Origin: Cytophaga hutchinsonii ATCC 33406
Lineage (GTDB): Bacteria; Bacteroidota; Bacteroidia; Cytophagales; Cytophagaceae
Reading direction: 5' to 3'
Assembly: GCF_000014145.1 (NCBI RefSeq)
Contig: NC_008255.1
Span: 1,861,501 to 1,925,500 of the forward strand
Length of the DNA: 64,000 nt
The position numbers were made by a program, and so were the translations under genes. Below the pieces are notes generated by a model. That model saw only the letters and a list, made by a program, of their open reading frames with translations, had not been told where the DNA came from and did not search any database. Below, piece by piece: positions 26,378-35,616 of this stretch (position 1 is its first letter; every line of letters starts with the position of its first letter).

Positions 26378-27399
26378 TGAATCGGATTCTTTCATTTATA
26401 GCATTCATTTTACTTATTAGTTCATGTAAACCACCGGTAAGGGAATCAGATCCCTTACCGGATTTGCTTAATACGGGCATATACATTGTAAACGAAGGTA
26501 ATTTTATGTCGGGCAACGGAAGTGTAAGCTTTTATGATTCATCGACCAACACCGTTACACAGGATCTGTTTTATTTAAAGAATAATAAACAGGCCGGCGA
26601 CGTATGTCAGTCTCTATCGTATTATAATAATGAATTTTATCTGGTCGTAAATAATTCAGGAAAAATTGAAATCGTAGACAACGACTTTGTTAATACAAAA
26701 ACAATATCTGGTTTTACATCACCCAGATACATCAGCTTTTCTGCAAACAACAAAGGATATGTTTCAGATCTGTATGGAAAAGGAATCTCCGTTGTAGATA
26801 CACGCACGCACACAATCAATAAAAAAATCACCATCAATTACTGGACCGAAGAATTGCTTATTTTCCGTGATACGCTTTATGTAACCAGCCCCAACAGCAG
26901 ATATCTGTATTTGATAGATACACATACAGATGTGTTAAAAGATAGTGTGGATATAGGCTTTGGAAGTTCATCTATTGCGGTAGATGATAACAACAAGATC
27001 TGGATCTTATGCAGTGGAAATAAGTCGCTTTCAATCTTTCCTTCTATATGTTGCCTGGATCCAATAAACAGGGAAGTGGTACGAAACATTTCCGGTGTAA
27101 ATTATGACAGCTATGCATCTAAGCTAAATTATAATAAAGTCGATAAACACATGTATTGGATAGAAGGGGATATTTATAAATTAGCTACCAATACTTCTGC
27201 ATCAGTAAAAGAAAAAGTAATAGACGCTGCAGGTAAAAACTTTTATGGATTAGGCATCAGGCAGCAAAACGGTGATGTTGTTGTAAGCGACGCGGGTGAT
27301 TTTTCCCAGCGATCTACCATCTATATATATACAAATGCCGGCATCGAACGTACGCACTTCAATGCCGGCATTATCAGCGGCGGTTTTTTTATTAAATAA
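26377..27399 (+). CDS. btuG: Surface beta-propeller lipoprotein, BtuG-like B12-binding protein
   Basis: A 340-residue lipoprotein (lipobox LISSCKPP, Cys17) followed by a YncE/DUF5074-like seven-blade propeller: repeats such as GNGSVSFYDSSTNTVTQDLF, GYVSDLYGKGISVVDTRT and KIWILCSGNKSLSIF. In Bacteroides thetaiotaomicron, BtuG proteins of this architecture bind cobalamin with very high affinity and cap BtuB (established there). Here the homology and operon position (riboswitch-btuB-DUF4465-this gene) support the same job. Its ATG overlaps the upstream stop by one base. No direct B12-contact residues can be verified by eye. Confidence 0.82.
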   Translation: MNRILSFIAFILLISSCKPPVRESDPLPDLLNTGIYIVNEGNFMSGNGSVSFYDSSTNTVTQDLFYLKNNKQAGDVCQSLSYYNNEFYLVVNNSGKIEIVDNDFVNTKTISGFTSPRYISFSANNKGYVSDLYGKGISVVDTRTHTINKKITINYWTEELLIFRDTLYVTSPNSRYLYLIDTHTDVLKDSVDIGFGSSSIAVDDNNKIWILCSGNKSLSIFPSICCLDPINREVVRNISGVNYDSYASKLNYNKVDKHMYWIEGDIYKLATNTSASVKEKVIDAAGKNFYGLGIRQQNGDVVVSDAGDFSQRSTIYIYTNAGIERTHFNAGIISGGFFIK

Positions 27400-27402
27400 G
27401 CA

Positions 27403-28089
27403 CTAGAATACAAAACCTAATCTAAACCCTGCTTTAGGGACAACACCGCTGTAATCCTGAGACTCCAGAATCCAGAAACGTTCATCCGTATATGTTGCCG
27501 GACTGTTATTGTCAGAACTTTTAACACCACCGCCAACAAACATATCCATTACAAAAGAATTTTTTATAACTACCTGATAACCGAAAACTGCACCGAATTC
27601 ACCCGTTGTGATTGAATACTTCATTTGTGAAGGCGGCATACTTGTATATTGACTGGTAATAGGATCATATGTACTTGTCCCGTCTCTATTTATTACAAAA
27701 TCATTTTTAGAGTATTTATAATAAGGACCTGCATACAAACCGCTCATATGTGAACGTCCACGCAAAAAGTAATATTTTAACATACCTTCAACAAGTCCGC
27801 CTGAAGCTTTATCTTTGTCTTTATATGCTGTACCATTATAATTTGTGTCATAGTTTTTCTGTGCAGATAATAATCCACCGGTAATCTGCAAAGAAATGCC
27901 TGAAGCAATGTATCTTTCGTAAGACAACATAAATGTTGAAACAAAAAAACCTTGAGGAGTGAATTTAAAGCAGTTCTTTTTTGCTTGAAGCTCATCATCA
28001 AATTGTGCCTGAGCTTTATAAGCGGAAATAATGAGTAAACTGCTTAAAACGATAGTTTTTAAAAATCGGCTGATTAAGAACATATGCAT
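27403..28089 (-). CDS. Predicted outer-membrane beta-barrel protein
   Basis: A 228-residue protein with signal peptide 1-28 (LLIISAYKAQAQ) and a barrel-like body of amphipathic strands: FFVSTFMLSYERYIASGISLQITGG in part, GMLKYYFLRGRSHMSGLYAGPYYKY, and a C-terminus ending in aromatic residues (GFRLGFVF). It resembles the DUF3575/opacity-type barrels common in Bacteroidetes. It is convergent with the B12 operon, with only three bases between the two stop codons and no terminator visible there, so antisense read-through is possible. Function unknown. Confidence 0.72.
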   Translation of the reverse strand: MHMFLISRFLKTIVLSSLLIISAYKAQAQFDDELQAKKNCFKFTPQGFFVSTFMLSYERYIASGISLQITGGLLSAQKNYDTNYNGTAYKDKDKASGGLVEGMLKYYFLRGRSHMSGLYAGPYYKYSKNDFVINRDGTSTYDPITSQYTSMPPSQMKYSITTGEFGAVFGYQVVIKNSFVMDMFVGGGVKSSDNNSPATYTDERFWILESQDYSGVVPKAGFRLGFVF

Positions 28090-28134
28090 ATGTATTTAGT
28101 TTAGATAAATATCCTTAAATTTAACTAAATAATC

Positions 28135-28167
28135 TATACATAAATATGCTTAAAATTTATACATAAA
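28135..28167. repeat. Two direct repeats upstream of the beta-barrel gene
   Basis: TATACATAAA occurs at 28135-28144 and 28158-28167, 23 bases apart, about 45-80 bases upstream of the minus-strand barrel gene starting at 28089. Two-turn spacing would suit a regulator binding one DNA face. In AT-rich DNA this may be chance. Confidence 0.25.
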
Positions 28168-28372
28168 CCATCTTTTATAGCATATGTCTGATAACTGCTA
28201 TTGAAATCCATCTGCTCTAAAAGCATTTTACTAAAAACCTTTAAGATGTATGCATAGATATTTACAAAGATATTCTATGTAATGATGTTTCAATTAACAT
28301 GTAAATTACTAATTGTTCATTCACCAATAAAGTAGGCTTTAACAAAATATTCTTTATTTCTTTTAATATACG

Positions 28373-28969
28373 ATGTTTCCTAAATTATCTGAATCCTTCT
28401 ATCTACGGGAAAACGTACAGCTGATCAGTAAGGAGCTGCTAGGAAAAGTACTCGTAACGTATATTGATGGAAAATATACTGCAGGTATAATTACTGAAAC
28501 AGAAGCCTATCAGGCCCCGGAAGATAAAGCATCGCATGCATTCAACAACAGACGTACAACACGTACAGAAGTATTTTATAACAAAGGCGGAATCGGATAT
28601 GTGTACCTTTGTTACGGCATACATCATTTATTCAATGTTGTTACAAATAACGAAAATATACCCCATGCAATTTTAATCCGCTCGGTAGAACCGCTGGAAG
28701 GTGTTGATATAATGATGCAGCGTAGGAATAAAAAGAAACTGGACAAAACACTTACTGCCGGCCCCGGTGCATTATCACAGGCATTAGGTATTACCAGGCT
28801 ACACAATAAAATTCCGTTATCCGCAAATACGGTCTGGATAGAAGACCGGAACATCCCGGTTGAATCAATTGTATCAACAACACGCGTAGGAATTGATTAT
28901 GCACAGGAATATAAAGACAAACCATGGCGTTATTATATTGCAGGCAACAAATGGATCAGTAGGGGTTAA
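28373..28969 (+). CDS. 3-methyladenine DNA glycosylase (AAG/MPG family)
   Basis: Base-excision repair enzyme removing alkylated purines such as 3-methyladenine. It has 198 residues. Recognised by AKELLGKVL-type start ([15 protein letters not shown]), the catalytic [22 protein letters not shown] region (Glu in ETEAY near residue 42), [25 protein letters not shown] and the [13 protein letters not shown] motif. Length is typical of bacterial Mpg/YxlJ. Apparently monocistronic. The stop codon lies inside the first of a set of palindromic repeats (28963-28981). Confidence 0.93.
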
Positions 28970-29105
28970 TCGCATTAACCCGTAGGAGCAATAGGATTAA
29001 CCCGTAGGGGGCAATAGCATTGCCCCGTAACATTGATCCATAGCATTGAACCGTAATAAACCAACAGCATTCGTTCCATAAACCAACAATCGTATTAACC
29101 CTGTA
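28963..29105. repeat. Cluster of REP-like palindromic repeats
   Basis: Two perfect stem-loops, GGGTTAAT-cgc-ATTAACCC (28963-28981) and GGGGCAAT-agc-ATTGCCCC (29008-29026), lie among decayed copies of a unit like CAATAGCATTAACCCGTA (near 28989, 29040, 29062 and 29088). The units share an A-G-C or C-G-C loop and a following CGTA. The compensating stem differences (TTAA versus GCAA) suggest conserved structure. Too short and irregular for CRISPR. Confidence 0.7.
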
Positions 29106-29156
29106 ACAAATTCAACAAATCACATTATTATATTGAATCAAATACAACATATATCT

Positions 29157-30908
29157 ATGAAATTCATTCAAAAAATCAGCTGTGTTTTATTACTTCTCTG
29201 TACGCTGAACGTACAGGCACAGCAGGGAAACAGCTGTCCGGAAGATCTGTTCCCGTTTTACGACAAAGAAAAAAAAGCATGGGGATATGCAGATGTAATG
29301 GGAATGATGGTTATAGAACCCATCTTTACCAAAGTATCACCTTACAGCAGCAACAAAGCTATTGTTCAAAAAGGTAATTTATGTGGCGTACTTGACTGCA
29401 ATGGTAATCTTGTTGTGCCTGTACAATATGAAAAGATTTTAAACTTCCGCTACAACAAAGCATGGGCATCCAAAGGTGGTATGTGGGGTTTAATCGATGA
29501 CAAAGGAAGAAATGTATTGGCACATCAGTTCACAGATATGTATGCCATTCATGGTACAGAACTTACCTGGGTAAAAAAAGATGGGCTATGGGGTTTGTTT
29601 GATGAAGACAATACCAAATACATCATTGTACCGCAATACACCGTTGCACAGGTACTTTCTCCCAACTGTTCATTGATACAGAAGAACGGCAAACTCGGTG
29701 TTGTAAACCATGTGAACGGCGGCTTCCTGTTAGAGCCTAATATTGAAAACGTAAAAAAGATTTCACCGCGTGATATTATTTTTAATCAGGATGGCAAATG
29801 GGGGATTTTTAACAACATTGGAAAAGTAACGCTGAATCCTACCTACGATTCGCTGGATGTATTCAGAACAAATACACTGATTGCTAAATTAAACAATCAG
29901 TACGGCTTGCTCGATCTGGCAGGCGGCATATTGTTGCCGGTTGAATATCAATTTATCGCCCCGTATCAGAGCGGCTTCTATCGCATCAAAAAAAATAATG
30001 TATACGGATTTGCTTCTGTTAAAGGAAAAGTTTTCATTAAACCCAAATATGTTGATGCGGCTGATTTTTCTAATGGCACAGCCATTGTAAAAGAAAAAAA
30101 TCTGTATGGCATCATTGATCTGAAAGATTCATTTGTTGTTAAACCTATTTATACAACAATATTTCCATCTGCATATAATGAATATTATGTTGGCAAAGAA
30201 CCTGACCAGGCGGATGAGAAAAGTACACCGCAGCTGGATCTGATTGTACCACTTACATCTTCTGTTTTTTATGTAAAGACTTTTCAGCAGGTAAGTCTAA
30301 GCGATTCCATTTCAGCTATACGAATCAAACAGAAAAACAAATGGTATTACTATAACGGTAAAGCACAGAACCTGAAATTTGATATTGGTTTTGATGTTGC
30401 GGAACCATTTTCAAATGGCATGGCAACGATCAGGCAAGGAAACAATACAGGTATTATAAATCATGCAGGCAACTATATTCTGGAACCGAATTATTCATCT
30501 GTTGAAATAGCGAAGCTTGGAATTAAAACATATTATATCGTAACCGAAAACAACCTGAAAGTCTTGCTGGACAACACTGGTAAACGTGTGCTTCCTTCGG
30601 CATACCAGGAAATTATACTTCAGGCTCCGAATCATATTAAAGTGAAAAAAGATAATCTGTGGTCATTGATGCGTCTTGATGGTACGATGATTTCTACGGA
30701 ATTCTATACATTCATGGATCCGTCAAATGTAATGCCTGTGCCTGTGATGCGTTCAAAAAAATGGTGTTTGCTGAATCAGGATGGGATTGAAACAAAATTG
30801 ATAAAAGCTGTATCAATCAAACAGGATAAAGCCAACGCAAGCGTATACATTGTTGATACCGGCAAAGCAACGTATGCCATAAACAAAATGGGAGAGAAGC
30901 TGCAATAA
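29157..30908 (+). CDS. Secreted WG-repeat protein
   Basis: A 583-residue exported protein (signal peptide 1-22, ending LNVQAQ). The body is a tandem array of about 11-13 WG (KWG) repeats of 45-50 residues, e.g. KKAWGYADVMGMMVIEPIF, GMWGLIDDKGRNVL, DGLWGLFDEDN and DGKWGIFNNIGKVTLNPTY. A less regular central stretch (about 355-400) may be a spacer. WG repeats form beta-rich scaffolds of unknown ligand specificity. The ATG at 29157 gives a proper signal peptide; a TTG eight codons upstream is rejected. No T9SS tail or lipobox, so it is probably periplasmic. Standalone gene downstream of the repeat cluster. Confidence 0.85.
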   Translation: MKFIQKISCVLLLLCTLNVQAQQGNSCPEDLFPFYDKEKKAWGYADVMGMMVIEPIFTKVSPYSSNKAIVQKGNLCGVLDCNGNLVVPVQYEKILNFRYNKAWASKGGMWGLIDDKGRNVLAHQFTDMYAIHGTELTWVKKDGLWGLFDEDNTKYIIVPQYTVAQVLSPNCSLIQKNGKLGVVNHVNGGFLLEPNIENVKKISPRDIIFNQDGKWGIFNNIGKVTLNPTYDSLDVFRTNTLIAKLNNQYGLLDLAGGILLPVEYQFIAPYQSGFYRIKKNNVYGFASVKGKVFIKPKYVDAADFSNGTAIVKEKNLYGIIDLKDSFVVKPIYTTIFPSAYNEYYVGKEPDQADEKSTPQLDLIVPLTSSVFYVKTFQQVSLSDSISAIRIKQKNKWYYYNGKAQNLKFDIGFDVAEPFSNGMATIRQGNNTGIINHAGNYILEPNYSSVEIAKLGIKTYYIVTENNLKVLLDNTGKRVLPSAYQEIILQAPNHIKVKKDNLWSLMRLDGTMISTEFYTFMDPSNVMPVPVMRSKKWCLLNQDGIETKLIKAVSIKQDKANASVYIVDTGKATYAINKMGEKLQ

Positions 30909-30994
30909 TTTCAAACTGCTTTATATAATATAAAACGGTTTATTAAGCAGCACATTCATTTATAGATATTTAAATAGATATTCGGAAAAATTCG

Positions 30995-31002
30995 TACTTT
31001 TG
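30995..31002 (+). promoter_or_regulatory. -7 promoter element for ppiB
   Basis: TACTTTTG, an exact TAnnTTTG match 37 bases before the ppiB ATG. No clear -33 TTG is seen at the usual distance. Confidence 0.45.
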
Positions 31003-31039
31003 AATTACAGATAAATAGTATTCTATAATAATAAATAGT

Positions 31040-31471
31040 ATGACAACAGGAGAAATTCACACCGATAAAGGTGTTATGAAAGTAGAACTATATGATCAGG
31101 ATACACCTATAGCGGTAGCTAACTTTGTTAAACTTGCGAAAAGCGGATTTTACGATGGCTTAAATTTTCACCGTGTAGTTCCTGATTTTGTGATTCAGGC
31201 TGGTTGCCCGAATGGTACTGGCAGCGGCGGGCCGGGATATACCATTAAATGTGAAACAAAGAACCCGAGCCAGTATCACGACCGCGGTATATTATCTATG
31301 GCACACAGAGGAAAAGATACAGGTGGTTCACAATTCTTTATTTGCCACAACCGTAAAAGAACAGCCGGGCTGGATGGTTTACATACCTGCTTTGGTAAAG
31401 TAACCAAAGGTCTTGAAATTGTGGATCTGATCAGAGAAGGTGATAAAATCCAGAAGATCGTGATCAACTGA
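31040..31471 (+). CDS. ppiB: Peptidyl-prolyl cis-trans isomerase, cyclophilin type (cytoplasmic)
   Basis: Catalyses proline isomerisation during protein folding. It has 143 residues without a signal peptide. Cyclophilin signatures: [26 protein letters not shown] (catalytic Arg within FHRV), [15 protein letters not shown] and [11 protein letters not shown], where His replaces the Trp that binds cyclosporin in eukaryotic forms, as in many bacterial enzymes. The short form matches small bacterial PpiB proteins. Monocistronic, with its own promoter and a strong terminator. Confidence 0.93.
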   Translation: MTTGEIHTDKGVMKVELYDQDTPIAVANFVKLAKSGFYDGLNFHRVVPDFVIQAGCPNGTGSGGPGYTIKCETKNPSQYHDRGILSMAHRGKDTGGSQFFICHNRKRTAGLDGLHTCFGKVTKGLEIVDLIREGDKIQKIVIN

Positions 31472-31492
31472 TTCATTCATATATACCAAAAT

Positions 31493-31530
31493 AAAAATCC
31501 CTGTTCAATTATTGAAGCAGGGATTTTTTT
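31493..31530 (+). terminator. Intrinsic terminator of ppiB
   Basis: AAATCCCTG pairs with CAGGGATTT around an AT-rich tip that can extend the stem (TTCAATTATTGAA), followed by seven T. Confidence 0.9.
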
Positions 31531-31531
31531 A

Positions 31532-31872
31532 TGCATTACTGATGTCTGAAAATACAATCGATTGGCTATTTTAAGACAAGACAGGAGAAGGCAACAAGTA
31601 AGGTTTAGCTACGTTTATCCCATGGTTATCCCACCGTTGTACCATGTCTTCACCATATATGTCTCATAAAATTCCTATGTCAATGACAGGGTGATTATAA
31701 ACAGTACCTGAAGCCAAATCAGAAAGGCAGAATAATCTACGAAAGGAAACAACAAAATACTCATTAACAATCACTTAATATCTATAAAATGTCTCTGTGG
31801 ATAATCCACGCTTTACGCGTCACAGATTTTTTGTAAATTGTTCCTGCGACTAAAATAACACACCGATTCTAC
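31532..31872. other. Gene-free stretch upstream of parE with TTATCC boxes
   Basis: No convincing gene. It holds two directly repeated TTATCCCA boxes 11 bases apart (31615-31622, 31626-31633) and a perfect DnaA-box 9-mer on the minus strand (TGTGGATAA at 31796-31804) embedded in the palindrome GTGGAT-a-ATCCAC (31797-31809). Around 31565-31680 the sequence is richer in G and C than neighbouring gaps, but all six frames carry stops within short distances. It presumably contains the parE promoter, although no exact -7 box was found. Confidence 0.4.
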
Positions 31873-33759
31873 ATGGCAGCTGAGAAACCAATATATACCG
31901 AAGACAGTATCCGTTCACTCGATTGGAAAGAACACATCCGGTTACGTCCGGGTATGTATATCGGGAAACTGGGTGATGGTTCTGCTCAGGATGACGGTAT
32001 CTATGTTCTTGTTAAAGAGATTATAGATAACTCCATCGATGAACACATGATGGGGAACGGGAAGCAGATCGACATCGTAATTACGGATAAAAAAGTAGAG
32101 GTACGCGATTATGGACGCGGAATTCCTTTGGGAAAAGTGATCGATTGTGTATCCAAGATTAATACCGGTGGTAAATATGATAGTGGTGCTTTCCAGAAAT
32201 CCGTTGGTTTAAATGGTGTCGGTACCAAAGCCGTAAATGCGCTTTCAGCTTATTTTAAAGTTCAGTCCATCCGCGACGGCAAAACTAAAGTTGCAGAATT
32301 TGAAAAAGGTGAATTAGTAAAAGATCATAAAGAAACATCAACGACCGAAAAAAACGGTACGATGATTACGTTCACACCTGACAATACAATTTTTAAAAAT
32401 TTTTATTTCATTCCGGAGTTCCTGGAAGAACAATTGTGGAACTACGCGTTCTTAAATGCAGGGTTAACAATAAATTATAACGGAAAAAAATATTATTCTG
32501 AAAATGGTTTGCTGGATCTGTTAAAACGTAAAGCAGATGTGGAATCTATCCGTTACCCATTCATTCATCTGAAAGGAAATGATATTGAAATCTGTTTAAC
32601 ACACGGAGAACAATACGGAGAAGAATATTACTCCTTCGTAAATGGCCAGTACACAACACAGGGAGGAACGCATTTAGCAGCCTTTAGAGAAGCCGTTGTT
32701 AAAACGGTTAGAGAATACTACAAAAAAGATTTTGACGCGTCAGACGTGCGCTCATCCATTATAGGCGCTATTGCAATCCGCGTACAGGAGCCGGTATTCG
32801 AATCGCAGACGAAAACAAAGCTCGGTTCTCAGAACGTTGCACACGAAGGACCTACGGTTCGTAACTTTGTTAACGATTTTGTAAAACGTGAACTGGATAA
32901 TTACCTGCACCAGAATTCTACAGCAGCCGATGCCTTATTAAAAAGAATTTTACAATCTGAACGCGAGCGTAAGGACATTGCAGGTATTAAAAAGCTTGCA
33001 AATGACCGTGCTAAAAAAGCAAATCTGCATAATAAAAAATTACGTGATTGCCGTTTCCATTTAGACGATGAAAAATCGGATAAACGTTATGAATCTACCC
33101 TGTTTATTACCGAAGGGGATTCTGCCAGCGGATCAATTACAAAATCGCGTAAAGTAGAAACACAGGCCGTATTCAGCTTACGCGGTAAACCATTAAACTG
33201 TTTCGGACTTACTAAAAAGATCGTTTACGAAAACGAAGAATTCAATCTGCTTCAGCATGCCTTGAATATTGAAGACGGACTTGAGGGATTACGATATAAA
33301 AACGTTGTGATCGCTACCGATGCCGATGTAGATGGTATGCACATCCGTTTGTTATTGATGACGTTCTTCCTGCAATTCTTTCCGGATCTGGTTCGTAACG
33401 GACACTTATTTATTTTAGATACACCTTTATTCAGGGTCCGGAATAAAAAAGAAACGATCTACTGCTACAGCGAAGAAGAAAAACAAAAAGCAATGGCTAA
33501 GTTGGGTGTAAAGCCAGAGATCACCCGATTTAAGGGGTTAGGAGAAATTTCACCCGATGAGTTTGGCCACTTTATCGGAGAGAACATTCGCCTTGACCCG
33601 ATTATTTTAACCAAAGAAATTACAATACCTAAATTACTTTCTTACTACATGGGTAAAAACACCCCGGAACGTCAGCAGTTCATTATCGAAAATCTTAAAC
33701 TTGAAAAAGATGCACCGGTAGTAGATGAAGAAAAAGTATCGGCAGAAGTAGTCGAATAA
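31873..33759 (+). CDS. parE: DNA topoisomerase IV subunit B
   Basis: ATPase subunit of the type IIA topoisomerase that unlinks daughter chromosomes. It has 628 residues. GHKL ATPase motifs: [24 protein letters not shown], and [14 protein letters not shown]. Transducer Lys in [15 protein letters not shown] motifs: [11 protein letters not shown] and the metal site [12 protein letters not shown]-terminus [10 protein letters not shown]. The EGDSASG variant (GyrB has EGDSAGG) and the short length point to ParE rather than GyrB. The partner parC lies 24 kb away at 57506, unlike the usual adjacent pair. A terminator follows. Confidence 0.92.
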   Translation: MAAEKPIYTEDSIRSLDWKEHIRLRPGMYIGKLGDGSAQDDGIYVLVKEIIDNSIDEHMMGNGKQIDIVITDKKVEVRDYGRGIPLGKVIDCVSKINTGGKYDSGAFQKSVGLNGVGTKAVNALSAYFKVQSIRDGKTKVAEFEKGELVKDHKETSTTEKNGTMITFTPDNTIFKNFYFIPEFLEEQLWNYAFLNAGLTINYNGKKYYSENGLLDLLKRKADVESIRYPFIHLKGNDIEICLTHGEQYGEEYYSFVNGQYTTQGGTHLAAFREAVVKTVREYYKKDFDASDVRSSIIGAIAIRVQEPVFESQTKTKLGSQNVAHEGPTVRNFVNDFVKRELDNYLHQNSTAADALLKRILQSERERKDIAGIKKLANDRAKKANLHNKKLRDCRFHLDDEKSDKRYESTLFITEGDSASGSITKSRKVETQAVFSLRGKPLNCFGLTKKIVYENEEFNLLQHALNIEDGLEGLRYKNVVIATDADVDGMHIRLLLMTFFLQFFPDLVRNGHLFILDTPLFRVRNKKETIYCYSEEEKQKAMAKLGVKPEITRFKGLGEISPDEFGHFIGENIRLDPIILTKEITIPKLLSYYMGKNTPERQQFIIENLKLEKDAPVVDEEKVSAEVVE

Positions 33760-33775
33760 CAGAAAAATAAAGATC

Positions 33776-33812
33776 AAAAAGCACACCTGAATTTTTCTGC
33801 GTGTGCTTTTTT
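33776..33812 (+). terminator. Intrinsic terminator of parE
   Basis: AAAAAGCACAC pairs with GTGTGCTTTTTT around a 14-base loop. Confidence 0.85.
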
Positions 33813-33895
33813 GTTTTATATTTAATTATTCTTTTTCCAAACAGTTTCTTTTTGAATTCTCCAAATAGATTGTTCTTTTTATTCTTCAATACAAT

Positions 33896-34801
33896 ATGAT
33901 ACGAACTAAAAGCAAAAAAGAATATCATACATTGCTGTTTTCATTTTCCATGATTATAGCGTTAATGATTTGCAGTTTGGTTTTCAATGAACTTACAGAA
34001 TCCAATATCATTGAAGTAGATGCCGGCTCTTATGTTATCAGCGCCATTATTGGACTTGTAACCATTTATATTTCAAAATTAAAAGACAGACCAAAAGATG
34101 AGGATCACCCGCTGGGTTTTTCAGGTTATGTACCAATCTTAAATCTGATCCGCAGCTTCATGATCATTTTAATATGTATCAAAGCAATCGGTGAATCGCT
34201 CGGCAGCATATACAGCGGACCTCCGGAAACAGACCACAAAATCATGTTCAGCTATGCATTGATCACCTCTGTATTTAATATGATTGCTTTTTTTATTATA
34301 AGCCATAAAGGAAAACAACTCGATTCTGCATTATTGAAAACCGATGCACTGGAATGGAAAACAGATATTGCGTTTAATATATCCATTATCCTGGCTATTG
34401 TCTTATCATACGGGCTTACGTTTACTTCATTTAAAGAATATGGGAATTACATAGATCCGGTATTTTGTATTGTTTTTTCAATCGCTATGGCATATTCACC
34501 GGTTATGTTATTCTCTGAAAATGTAAAACTCCTGTCTGTATCATCTATTGATAAAGAGCTGCAGCAACAGGTTATTCGTGCATTTAAAGAGAAACTGTCT
34601 ATTCTTGAACAATATCAGGCAAAGTTTACCGTGCTGCATATAGGAGGGGTCTTATGGGTAAATATTGAACTGGAAGTACCGGTAACGAGCCAGGATATCA
34701 CACGCGATTATCTCATCATTAAAACTACAGGCGAAGGAATACTGAATCAGATCACTCCAGACAATAAAATTTCCTTTTTGATAAACCGCATCAAAGAATA
34801 A
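33896..34801 (+). CDS. Cation diffusion facilitator (CDF) family transporter
   Basis: Inner-membrane metal/proton antiporter, 301 residues with about six membrane segments (about 15-35, 45-60, 80-100, 115-135, 155-175, 180-200). The HPLGFSGYVPI segment matches the HPFGYGR region after helix 2, and ALLKTDALEWKTD matches the helix-5 metal site, with Asp149 and Asp155-like residues where canonical HxxxD occurs. Because the usual His of the site is not obvious, metal specificity (zinc, iron, cobalt) cannot be stated. A cytoplasmic ferredoxin-like C-terminal domain (about 215-300) is present. It lies 208 bases upstream of the ECF sigma gene on the same strand. Confidence 0.82.
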   Translation: MIRTKSKKEYHTLLFSFSMIIALMICSLVFNELTESNIIEVDAGSYVISAIIGLVTIYISKLKDRPKDEDHPLGFSGYVPILNLIRSFMIILICIKAIGESLGSIYSGPPETDHKIMFSYALITSVFNMIAFFIISHKGKQLDSALLKTDALEWKTDIAFNISIILAIVLSYGLTFTSFKEYGNYIDPVFCIVFSIAMAYSPVMLFSENVKLLSVSSIDKELQQQVIRAFKEKLSILEQYQAKFTVLHIGGVLWVNIELEVPVTSQDITRDYLIIKTTGEGILNQITPDNKISFLINRIKE

Positions 34802-35009
34802 CTACTTATTTTATTTATTATAGTACGAATGGTATAATAGTCTTTTTAGTAAAATGAAATTGAATATAACCGACTTGAATAGCTATTTAATTAACTGAAA
34901 TTCAATATTTTAAATAATTTCTAATATTTAATTTGAAATATTTTTACGAGGTATACAATATTTTTTAATATCGTTCGACTATCCTAATAGAAGGAATTCA
35001 AAATACAAA

Positions 35010-35564
35010 ATGGCAAATAGTCAGGAAGCACACATAGAACAGGTTTTTAAAAACCAACGCGGAGGCCTGTTAGGTTTTATCCGCAAGCGTGTATCCCGGC
35101 TGGAAGACGCAGAAGATATTCTGCAGGATGTATTCTTTCAATTTGTTTCTGCTTATGATAGCATTGAATCAATTGATAAAGTTAGTTCATGGTTATTTTC
35201 TGTTGCGCGTAACAAAATAACCGATCGCTATCGGAAGAAGAAGCCTGAAGCATGGTCTGATCTGGGATTTCAGGGGAAAAATGAAGATTCGGAAATGTTG
35301 ATGCTGGAAGATATTCTTCCGGATTTTAAAAATACTCCGGAAGATGTTTATGCACGCAACGTAATCTGGGAAGCAATAGAGGTAGCCATGGCTGAAATGC
35401 CGGCAGAACAAAGACAGGTAATGTTATTACATGAATTTGAAGATAAGTCGTTTAAAGAAATAAGTGAAATTACAGGTGTTAGTGTAAATACACTGCTGTC
35501 AAGAAAACGGTATGCAATCTTAACACTTAGAAAAAAATTACAGGAATTGTATGATGAATTATAG
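35010..35564 (+). CDS. ECF-type RNA polymerase sigma factor
   Basis: A 184-residue sigma-70 family protein with regions 2 and 4 only. Region 2: LGFIRKRVSRLEDAEDILQDVFFQF and VSSWLFSVARNKITDRYRKK. Region 4: AMAEMPAEQRQVMLLHEFE followed by the helix-turn-helix SFKEISEITGVSVNTLLSRKRYAI. No FecR-type anti-sigma gene follows. Instead there are two small proteins, the first a Cys-rich membrane protein. In this class the activating signal is often an envelope or metal stress; the CDF gene upstream hints at metals, but that is inference. Confidence 0.92.
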   Translation: MANSQEAHIEQVFKNQRGGLLGFIRKRVSRLEDAEDILQDVFFQFVSAYDSIESIDKVSSWLFSVARNKITDRYRKKKPEAWSDLGFQGKNEDSEMLMLEDILPDFKNTPEDVYARNVIWEAIEVAMAEMPAEQRQVMLLHEFEDKSFKEISEITGVSVNTLLSRKRYAILTLRKKLQELYDEL

Positions 35565-35616
35565 CATCACAGAAATTCTAACAAATATCTGATTAACCAA
35601 TTAACCTTATTAAGTC

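Noticed and set aside
28963-29105. CRISPR array
   Set aside because: Repeats are short, degenerate, palindromic and without uniform spacers; no cas genes are nearby.
31565-31720. Remnant of a small gene
   Set aside because: The G+C is higher than in other gaps, but every frame is broken by stops and no recognisable peptide remains.
31873-33759. DNA gyrase subunit B
   Set aside because: The short length and EGDSASG variant of the TOPRIM motif favour ParE, and the partner in the window lacks the GyrA box.
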